Translations under genes and position numbers: made by a program
Shown here: positions 5,259 to 9,991 of the stretch, piece after piece
Position numbering within the stretch: the first letter of the stretch is position 1
How the letters are laid out: every line of letters starts with the position of its first letter
NCBI GenBank assembly: GCA_905215105.1
Contig: CAJMOI010000066.1
Location: 1 to 9,991, forward strand
Source: an uncultured bacterium
GTDB taxonomy: Bacteria > Bacillota > Clostridia > Oscillospirales > Acutalibacteraceae
Length of the DNA stretch: 9,991 bases
Direction of reading: 5' to 3'
Notes under the pieces: model-generated
Database searches by the model: none
Told to the model about the DNA's origin: nothing
Seen by the model: the letters and a program-made list of their open reading frames with translations, nothing else

Positions 5259-6203
5259 ATGAAACAAAAACTTAATCAAAGACCCCGGTCGTATTCGCTG
5301 GCCGCGCTGGGACTGCTGCTGGCGTTTCTGACGGGACTGTTTACCGGCTGTGCCCCCAGACAGGAAAAACAGGTGGATTTCCGTCTGGTAACTTCCTTTT
5401 ACCCCATGTATATCATTGCCCTCAATGTGACAGAGGGAGTGGAAGGGGTAGAAGTGTCCAACATGGCAGGACAGCAGACCGGTTGTCTCCACGATTATCA
5501 GCTGCAAAATAAAGACATGAAGAATCTGGAAACTGCCGATGCGTTTCTCATCAATGGCGCGGGCATGGAGAGCTTTCTGGACAAGGTGCTGGAACAAATG
5601 CCGGAATTGCCGGTCATCAATGCCAGCGAAGGCATTGAACTTTTGTGTACAGGGGAAGACCATGACCACGAAGGCCACGAGCATGAAGAAGAGGAATACA
5701 ACGCCCATGTTTGGGTCAGTATTTCCAATTATATGCAGCAGGTGGAAACGGTGACATCCTCCCTGATGAAGCTGGACCCGGAACGGGCCGGCCAGTACCG
5801 GGATAACGGCGATACTTATCTCCAAAAGCTGTCCGCGCTGCGGGATCAGATGCATCAGGAGCTGGACGGCCTTCCTAATCGGGAAATTGTGACCTTTCAC
5901 GAAGCGTTCCCTTATTTTGCGGAGGAATTCAATCTGCACATCGCGGCAGTAGTTAATCGGGAGCCGGATAGCCAGCCCAGTGCCCGGGAACTGGCCGATA
6001 CCATTCGACTGATCCGGGATACGGGCGTCACGGCGGTATTTGCGGAGCCTCAGTATTCGGAATCCGCCGCACAGGTGATTTCCGGAGAGAGCGGCGCTAC
6101 GCTGTATCTACTGGACCCGGGGGTGACCGGGGAAGAAGACCCGGACGCCTATCTCCACGCCATGGAGAAGAATCTGGAGATTCTGAAAGAAGCGCTGGCG
6201 TGA
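5259..6203 (+). CDS. znuA: Zinc ABC transporter substrate-binding lipoprotein
   Basis: A 314-residue cluster A-I (ZnuA/AdcA type) metal-binding protein. A lipoprotein signal covers residues 1-30, with Cys31 in LFTGCAP as the likely lipid anchor. Mature landmarks are RLVTSFYPMYIIA (42-54), GCLHDYQL with His78, a His/Glu-rich loop at 134-146 (DHDHEGHEHEEEE), NAHVWVSISNY with His150, TFHEAFPYFAEEF with His214, and FAEPQYSESA near the C-terminus with Asp286 following. The three His plus a C-terminal acidic residue match the metal site of the family, and the acidic His-rich loop is typical of zinc-specific members. The frame stays open far upstream, but the ATG at 5259 is chosen because TAGGAGG lies just upstream, the signal peptide begins there, and the promoter and operator occupy the sequence before it. 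It heads an operon with znuC and znuB. Confidence 0.95.
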   Translation: MKQKLNQRPRSYSLAALGLLLAFLTGLFTGCAPRQEKQVDFRLVTSFYPMYIIALNVTEGVEGVEVSNMAGQQTGCLHDYQLQNKDMKNLETADAFLINGAGMESFLDKVLEQMPELPVINASEGIELLCTGEDHDHEGHEHEEEEYNAHVWVSISNYMQQVETVTSSLMKLDPERAGQYRDNGDTYLQKLSALRDQMHQELDGLPNREIVTFHEAFPYFAEEFNLHIAAVVNREPDSQPSARELADTIRLIRDTGVTAVFAEPQYSESAAQVISGESGATLYLLDPGVTGEEDPDAYLHAMEKNLEILKEALA

Positions 6204-6253
6204 GCGCAAAAATGAAGAATAAAGAGAAACCTGTTTTGGAAAGGATTTGTGCT

Positions 6254-7003
6254 ATGGAAACCATTTCCCAATCCCCCCACACCTGTCAGTGCAGTGTGTC
6301 CATACGGGGACTGACGGTTCGGAAGCATGACGGCTTGATTCTGGACCACATTGATTTGGAAGTTCACCACGGGGAAATTCTGGCGCTGATTGGCCGCAAC
6401 GGCGCCGGAAAAACCACTTTGCTCAAGGCGCTGCTGGGACGGTGCGCCTATACCGGCGAGATTGTGTATCACAACGGTCAGGGGGAAGCGGTACAAAAGC
6501 CCCGAATCGGGTATGTGCCCCAGCGGCTGGACTTTGACCGCTCCGCGCCCATTACCGCAGCAGATTTGCTGTGTGCCAATCATTCCCGCCGTCCGGTATG
6601 GCTGGGAACCTCTCCTGCCGCCCGGAAAAAAGCCGCTGCCATGCTGAAAAAAGTGGGCGGCGACCCGGCAATCCTCTCGAAACGGCTGGGCAGCCTTTCC
6701 GGCGGTGAATTGCAGCGGGTGCTGCTGGCCTTTGCGCTGGACCCCATGCCGGATCTGCTGCTGCTGGATGAACCGGTTTCCGCAGTGGACCGGAAGGGCA
6801 TCGGCCTGTTCTACGATCTGGTAACCTCTCTGCGCAGTGAGTACCATATGCCCATCATTCTCGTTTCCCACGACCTTTCCCATGTGCGCCGGTATGCCAC
6901 CAGTGCCGCTGTGCTGGACAGAAGCATTGTTTCCCGGGGTACTCCGGAAGAAGTGCTGGCCTCTCCCGATGTACAGGAAATTTTCGGCCTTGGAGGTGTA
7001 TGA
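6254..7003 (+). CDS. znuC: Zinc ABC transporter ATP-binding protein
   Basis: A 249-residue ABC ATPase that powers zinc import through ZnuB. Numbered from the ATG at 6254, it has Walker A GRNGAGKTT (47-55), a Q-loop in GYVPQRLDF (Gln90), signature LSGGELQRVLL (148-158), Walker B LLLLDEP (168-174) and the H-loop in LVSHD (His206). Length is normal for ZnuC/AdcC. I chose 6254 because GGAAAGGA lies 8 nt upstream and the first strand of the fold begins shortly after; a GTG at 6200 overlapping the znuA stop would add 18 poorly supported residues. The C-terminal region (RGTPEEVLASPDVQEIFG) is typical of this ABC subfamily. The stop overlaps the start of znuB, indicating translational coupling. Confidence 0.95.
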   Translation: METISQSPHTCQCSVSIRGLTVRKHDGLILDHIDLEVHHGEILALIGRNGAGKTTLLKALLGRCAYTGEIVYHNGQGEAVQKPRIGYVPQRLDFDRSAPITAADLLCANHSRRPVWLGTSPAARKKAAAMLKKVGGDPAILSKRLGSLSGGELQRVLLAFALDPMPDLLLLDEPVSAVDRKGIGLFYDLVTSLRSEYHMPIILVSHDLSHVRRYATSAAVLDRSIVSRGTPEEVLASPDVQEIFGLGGV

Positions 7004-7845
7004 TGGACATACTGTACGGAATCATTGATACACTCCTTCCCTTTGAATGGACGGAGTTTGACTTTATGAAAAACGCCCTGTTGGCAGTCCTGCTGATTTC
7101 CCCCCTGTTTGGTCTGGTGGGAACCGCAGTGGTGAGCAACCGGATGTCCTTTTTCTCTGATGCGCTGGGCCATTCGGCGCTGACGGGTATCGCCATCGGT
7201 GTGCTCATGGGCGTGGATAACTACCTGATTTCCATGTTGGGGTTTGCCCTGTTGTTTGCGCTGGGAATTTCTGCTGTTCTGGAATCGGGCAATTCCTCCG
7301 CGGACACCATTATCGGTGTGTTTTCCGCAACCGGTCTGGCGCTGGGTGTGGTGCTGCTTTCCGCCAGCGGCGGCTTTGCCAAATATTCCTCCTACCTGAT
7401 CGGCGATATCCTGACGGTACAGCCCCAGGAGCTGCTGTTGTTGCTGCTGATTCTGATTGCCGTTGTGCTGGTGTGGATTTTTGGTTACAACCGACTGCTG
7501 CTGACCAGCCTGAACGAAGACCTTGCCGCCGGAAAAAATATCCGGGTACAGCGAATCAACCGGCTGTTCGCCATTGTGCTGGCTGTGATCGTCACCATTT
7601 CCATCAAATGGGTGGGAATGCTGATTATCAATTCCCTATTGGTGCTGCCCGCAGCAGCGGCTCGGAATCTGGCGAAAAACAGCGCGGCCTATCACGGACT
7701 GTCGGTGGGCATTTCTCTGGTGTCCGGCGTGTCGGGCCTGATTCTCTCTTATTATTGGGGCATTGCCACCGGCGGAACCATTGTGCTGATGGCAGCGGTG
7801 ATTTTCTTTGCTACCTTCCTGTTTTCCCGGCTGAGAAGAGGATAA
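7003..7845 (+). CDS. znuB: Zinc ABC transporter permease (ABC-3 family)
   Basis: A 280-residue, very hydrophobic inner-membrane protein with about eight membrane helices, forming the channel that takes zinc from ZnuA. Family features are SFFSDALGHSALTGIAIG (about 48-65), a cytoplasmic segment that contacts the ATPase; SADTIIGVFSATGLALGVV (about 98-116); and the helix pair with KWVGMLIINSLLVLPAAAA (about 202-220). Length is normal. There are two adjacent ATGs: 7000, which overlaps the znuC stop as ATGA, and 7003. The second has GGAGG 6 nt away and is slightly favoured; the first would add one Met. The gene ends 13 nt before a terminator, so it is the last gene of the operon. Confidence 0.94.
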   Translation: MDILYGIIDTLLPFEWTEFDFMKNALLAVLLISPLFGLVGTAVVSNRMSFFSDALGHSALTGIAIGVLMGVDNYLISMLGFALLFALGISAVLESGNSSADTIIGVFSATGLALGVVLLSASGGFAKYSSYLIGDILTVQPQELLLLLLILIAVVLVWIFGYNRLLLTSLNEDLAAGKNIRVQRINRLFAIVLAVIVTISIKWVGMLIINSLLVLPAAAARNLAKNSAAYHGLSVGISLVSGVSGLILSYYWGIATGGTIVLMAAVIFFATFLFSRLRRG

Positions 7846-7858
7846 ACGGGCATAAAAT

Positions 7859-7894
7859 AGCGGTGCAGTTCATTTGAGCTGCACCGCTTCTTTG
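7859..7894. terminator. Intrinsic terminator between znuB and the convergent repressor gene
   Basis: A 10-bp stem AGCGGTGCAG (7859-7868) pairs with CTGCACCGCT (7879-7888) around a 10-nt loop. The plus side is followed by TCTTTG and the minus side by ATTTTATG, so both U-tracts are modest. Its place between two convergent genes suggests bidirectional use. Confidence 0.75.
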
Positions 7895-7925
7895 ATATTC
7901 AGAAGAATTTTTTCCATGCCGGAAT

Positions 7926-8153
7926 TTAACGCTTGTATGGCATGGGATGATCCGTTCTTTCCAGAAGATAGTCTACACTGACATGATAAAAATCGGCCAA
8001 TGCACATAAAACTTCCGGAGGAATCATTCTTTGACCACTTTCGTAATAAGCGTAAGTTCGCTGGGGGAGATTAATTGCTTCCCCGACCTTTTTCTGTGTT
8101 AAATCATTGTCTTCACGAAGTTCCCGAATTCTTTTGTACTGTTTCAAGCTCAT
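7926..8153 (-). CDS. Xre/Cro-C1 family helix-turn-helix repressor, phage-type
   Basis: A 75-residue, single-domain DNA-binding protein of the Xre (Cro/C1) family. The domain spans residues 4-65: LKQYKRIRELREDNDLTQKKVGEAI with the turn, then LPQRTYAYYESGQRMIPPEVL as the recognition part, and ALADFYHVSVDYLLERTD closing the fold. It has no C-terminal peptidase or dimerisation domain, so it is the short form. The frame continues upstream to a TTG at 8204, but that start lies inside the promoter palindrome, so the ATG at 8151-8153 is preferred. Its ribosome binding site (GAG 7 nt upstream) is weak. It is transcribed away from the phage-like genes, and the palindrome between them is its probable operator. 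Its likely role is to repress itself and the terminase-side transcript. Confidence 0.88.
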   Translation of the reverse strand: MSLKQYKRIRELREDNDLTQKKVGEAINLPQRTYAYYESGQRMIPPEVLCALADFYHVSVDYLLERTDHPMPYKR

Positions 8154-8188
8154 CACCAAACTCAGTATAAAAAACACCTGAATTCCTA

Positions 8189-8217
8189 TTGATTTTATGA
8201 ACAAATTGTTCTAAAAT
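8189..8217 (+). promoter_or_regulatory. Rightward promoter of the terminase-side genes
   Basis: TTGATT (8189-8194) and TAAAAT (8212-8217) are 17 bp apart on the plus strand. Transcription would begin near 8224, just before the GAGG (8225-8228) that serves the ATG at 8237. The leader would therefore be very short. It shares all its bases with the leftward promoter. Confidence 0.72.
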
Positions 8218-8220
8218 CAA
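8192..8220 (-). promoter_or_regulatory. Leftward promoter of the repressor gene
   Basis: Read on the minus strand, TTGATT (8220-8215) and TAAAAT (8197-8192) are also 17 bp apart. The hexamers are identical to those of the rightward promoter because both lie in one palindrome. The start would fall near 8185, about 30 nt before the repressor ATG. Confidence 0.7.
8199..8211. promoter_or_regulatory. Probable repressor operator
   Basis: GAACAA-a-TTGTTC is a perfect 6-1-6 palindrome lying in the shared spacer of both promoters. It is the centre of a larger inverted repeat (8188-8221) with arms matching except for one extra T at 8198. A dimeric Xre protein bound here would cover both promoters at once. 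Assignment to the adjacent repressor is inference from position. Confidence 0.7.
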
Positions 8221-8236
8221 TTTAGAGGTGATAAAT

Positions 8237-8413
8237 ATGCCCAATTACAGAGAACTGTATATTGAATTGTATCGGGCCACGGAAAAGGCGATTGCCCTTC
8301 TGCGGGAAGCACAGGAGTCATTTGAAACCCAGTATATGGCGGAGTTTAATCCGGAATTTGACTGGAGCAGTTTTCCCTATACAGTGGAAGAAGAAAAGAA
8401 GGATAGCGAGTAG
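8237..8413 (+). CDS. Small conserved-type phage protein of unknown function
   Basis: A 58-residue protein starting MPNYRELYIELYRATEKAI. Residues 4-33 form one amphipathic helix (YRELYIELYRATEKAIALLREAQESFE), and the rest is acidic, with an aromatic patch FDWSSFPY and a charged tail. Small proteins with this YxxLYxxLYRATxxAIxxLxxAQ pattern are common near phage genes of Firmicutes, but I know no function for them. The ATG at 8237 is chosen because GAGG lies 8 nt upstream; a GTG at 8228 in frame overlaps that ribosome binding site. It is the first gene from the rightward promoter. A separate hairpin follows it before the next gene. Confidence 0.7.
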   Translation: MPNYRELYIELYRATEKAIALLREAQESFETQYMAEFNPEFDWSSFPYTVEEEKKDSE

Positions 8414-8441
8414 CCTCAGACAAAACGGCGGGAGCATTTTG

Positions 8442-8490
8442 AAACTTCTTTCGGTATGATGAGGGAAACATCATACGAAAGGAGTTTTTT
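8442..8490 (+). promoter_or_regulatory. Long hairpin that buries a ribosome binding site and resembles a terminator
   Basis: The left arm (8442-8461) and right arm (8469-8487) form about 19 base pairs with a single bulged G (8454) and one G-U pair, closing a 7-nt loop AGGGAAA. The right arm contains AAAGGAG (8478-8484), the ribosome binding site of the gene at 8492, and runs into six T (8485-8490). The structure can therefore act as an intrinsic terminator, or block translation when folded. Confidence 0.7.
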
Positions 8491-8491
8491 C

Positions 8492-8863
8492 ATGGAAAAA
8501 GAGACACAGAGCCAGATACCAACTGCCGAAAAGCAGATTCAGCAGCTGGCGGAATTACTGATGGACAAGCTGTATCAGGCCGTGGGGGAACTGGATGTCT
8601 ATATTGCTGTTTCCAAAACCCGAAAAAAAGAAACGCTGTTTCAGGAAAACGGGAAATCCGCCGGGGAAGTTGTCACGGAACGGGAACACCGCCGCCGGTA
8701 TCGGGGAATTATCGACCGGGGCGCGCTGAAACAGCTGACCGCTGCACTGAAGGATTTAAAGGATGTACAGCTTTCCCTTGGAGAAACCGCAGAAGAGTCC
8801 GGCGGTGTGGTGGAGATTGCGGCCATTCTGGAAGAGCTGGAAGGAGGTGCGCCGGATGCGTAA
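8492..8863 (+). CDS. Phage protein in the small-terminase position, unassigned
   Basis: A 123-residue soluble, mostly helical protein directly before the large terminase gene. Helices are predicted at about 12-41 (AEKQIQQLAELLMDKLYQAV and onward) and 78-95 (ALKQLTAALKDLKDVQ), separated by a basic stretch REHRRRYRG (64-72) that could touch DNA; the C-terminus is acidic. The segment RGIIDRGALKQLTAALKDLKDVQ occurs, as I recall, in phage proteins found just before TerL in Clostridia, so a small-terminase or packaging role is plausible but inferred. No classical helix-turn-helix is evident. The ATG at 8492 is preferred over 8456, which falls inside the hairpin; AAAGGAG lies 7 nt upstream. Its last 8 bases overlap the terL start, indicating coupling. 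Confidence 0.68.
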   Translation: MEKETQSQIPTAEKQIQQLAELLMDKLYQAVGELDVYIAVSKTRKKETLFQENGKSAGEVVTEREHRRRYRGIIDRGALKQLTAALKDLKDVQLSLGETAEESGGVVEIAAILEELEGGAPDA

Positions 8864-9991
8864 CGCCATCTGGTCCCCTCAGCCCCGGCAAAAGCTGTTC
8901 CAGTCCAGGCCGGAATATGAAGCCCTGTATGGCGGCGCGGCAGGCGGCGGCAAAAGTGATGCCCTGTTGGCGGAAGCCCTGCGGCAGGTGCACATTTCCC
9001 ATTATCGGGGGTTGATTTTGCGGAAAACCTATCCCCAGCTGTCGGAACTCATCGACCGGAGCCGCACTCTGTATCACAGTGCGTTTCCCGCCGCCCGCTA
9101 CAACACGACCGGCCACTATTGGGAATTTCCCAGCGGGGCAAAAATTTACTTTGGTTCCATGCAGCATCCCTCGGACAAAATCAATTATCAGGGCAAACGG
9201 TATGACTTTATCGCTTTTGACGAGCTGACCCACTTTACCTGGGAGGAATACAGCTATCTGTTCAGCCGCAACCGTCCCAGCGGCCCCGGTACCCGGGTTT
9301 ATATCCGGGCGGCTACCAATCCGGGAGGAATTGGACACAGCTGGGTGAAAGAGCGGTTTATTACCCCCGCGCCGCCCATGACGCCTATTGTGGAGGAGGT
9401 ACAGGTGGACACGCCGGAGGGACGGAAAACCATGAGCCGTTCCCGGATTTTTATTCCCTCTACCGTATTTGACAACCGGAAACTGCTAGAAAATGACCCC
9501 GGATACCTGGCCAGCCTTTCCCTTTTGCCCCCGGCGGAACGAAGTGCACTGTTGTATGGCAGCTGGGATTCCTTTGACGGGCAGGTGTTTTCCGAATGGC
9601 GCAACGATCCCGCCCACTATCAGGATCACCGCTGGACCCATGTCATTGACCCGTTTCCCATTCCCGCCCACTGGCGCATTTATCGAGGCTTTGACTTCGG
9701 TTATGCCCGGCCCTTTGCCGTGGGCTGGTTTGCCGCTGACCCGGACGGGCGATTGTACCACATCCGGGAATATTACGGCTGCACCGGTACGCCCAACATG
9801 GGTTTGCGAATGCATCCGGCCCAGATTGCCGCCGAGATTCACCGGATTGAGCAGGAGGATGAACAGCTCCGGGGACGAAAGATCATCGGGATTGCAGACC
9901 CCAGCATTTTTGACGAAAGCCGGGGGGAGAGTGTGGCTGCCATGATGGAGCGGGCGCCCAATTTTATTTACTGGTCCGGGGGAGACAACAC
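8856..9991 (+). CDS. Phage terminase large subunit, N-terminal 378 residues (partial)
   Basis: The open frame runs off the right edge with no stop. The ATPase part shows Walker A GGAAGGGKS (26-34, Lys33), the family segment INYQGKRYDFIAFDELTHF with Walker B Asp122-Glu123, and the coupling motif RAATNPGG (151-158). The nuclease part begins at YRGFDFGYARPFAVGWF (276-292) with candidate metal ligand Asp280, then REYYG (Glu305) and IADPS (Asp348). This order is that of the DNA-packaging motor that pumps and cuts phage genomes at the procapsid portal. The C-terminal end of the nuclease is outside the window. Start ATG 8856 has a perfect AAGGAGGT 7 nt upstream and overlaps the preceding gene by 8 nt. 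All visible key residues are intact, so the gene is not obviously decayed. Confidence 0.93.
   Translation, partial: MRNAIWSPQPRQKLFQSRPEYEALYGGAAGGGKSDALLAEALRQVHISHYRGLILRKTYPQLSELIDRSRTLYHSAFPAARYNTTGHYWEFPSGAKIYFGSMQHPSDKINYQGKRYDFIAFDELTHFTWEEYSYLFSRNRPSGPGTRVYIRAATNPGGIGHSWVKERFITPAPPMTPIVEEVQVDTPEGRKTMSRSRIFIPSTVFDNRKLLENDPGYLASLSLLPPAERSALLYGSWDSFDGQVFSEWRNDPAHYQDHRWTHVIDPFPIPAHWRIYRGFDFGYARPFAVGWFAADPDGRLYHIREYYGCTGTPNMGLRMHPAQIAAEIHRIEQEDEQLRGRKIIGIADPSIFDESRGESVAAMMERAPNFIYWSGGDN

Larger units (their letters stand above)
7926..9991. mobile_element. Phage-derived module: repressor plus terminase genes (left part, continues beyond the window)
   Basis: A phage-type repressor, two small genes and a large terminase subunit form a block unlike the metabolic genes to its left. 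The block starts right after the znuB terminator. No integrase, excisionase, tRNA or recognisable attachment repeat is seen at this edge, so the left boundary is set only by the first phage-like gene. The right boundary lies outside the window. Confidence 0.7.

Noticed and set aside
6200..6253. Longer znuC starting at GTG 6200, overlapping the znuA stop
   Set aside because: No good ribosome binding site precedes it. GGAAAGGA sits 8 nt before the ATG at 6254. The longer form remains possible.
8154..8204. Longer repressor starting at TTG 8204 or GTG 8177
   Set aside because: The added residues are hydrophobic and unlike Xre N-termini. The TTG lies inside the promoter palindrome, and the GTG's AGGA would fall at the predicted transcript 5' end.
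1..9991. Searched for tRNA, rRNA, CRISPR repeats, IS elements and prophage att duplications
   Set aside because: No regularly spaced repeats, transposase-like frames or tRNA-like cloverleaf patterns were recognised by eye. Att sites cannot be judged without the other end of the phage-like element.

Overview
The window looks like chromosomal DNA of a spore-forming Firmicute, most likely a Clostridia member of the Oscillospirales (Ruminococcaceae/Oscillospiraceae) type. The base composition is moderately GC-rich. Shine-Dalgarno sequences are strong AGGAGG types and sigma-A promoters are clear. Two small spore-coat-like proteins, an EndoA-type MazF and an xpaC-telA-lemA gene set fit that assignment. 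The organism call is inference from gene content; no rRNA or tRNA is present to confirm it.

Left part (1-1990): the 3' end of accA (fatty acid synthesis) runs in from the left and ends at a bidirectional terminator. Convergent to it, on the minus strand, lie a lipoprotein of unknown function, a MazF/EndoA endoribonuclease with no visible antitoxin, and two adjacent small coat-like genes. A hairpin carrying a UACAU sequence, the pentamer known to be cut by the Bacillus enzyme, sits on the mazF stop codon. A roughly 100-bp imperfect inverted repeat lies just upstream of mazF.

Centre (1934-5058): one minus-strand operon, xpaC-telA-lemA, read from a near-consensus sigma-A promoter through a leader of about 145 nt that contains a terminator-like hairpin. 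It ends at a strong terminator. XpaC has a Pro/Gly/Tyr repeat linker before two membrane segments. These families are linked to envelope or toxic-anion stress, but their biochemistry is poorly known.

Right centre (5196-7894): a plus-strand zinc uptake operon, znuA-znuC-znuB. It has a consensus promoter and a perfect 7-1-7 Zur-type palindrome between the promoter and the ribosome binding site. The simplest reading is repression when zinc is plentiful.

Right end (7926-9991): a phage-derived module. A Cro/C1-type repressor and a 58-residue gene diverge from one palindrome that encodes two fully overlapping, face-to-face promoters. Then come a 123-residue protein in the small-terminase position and a large terminase subunit that runs off the right edge. 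A long hairpin resembles a terminator and also buries the ribosome binding site of the 123-residue gene. No integrase or replication genes lie between the repressor and the terminase. This fits a compact, possibly domesticated prophage or phage-like particle locus. This regulatory and packaging block is the part of the window most worth a second look.
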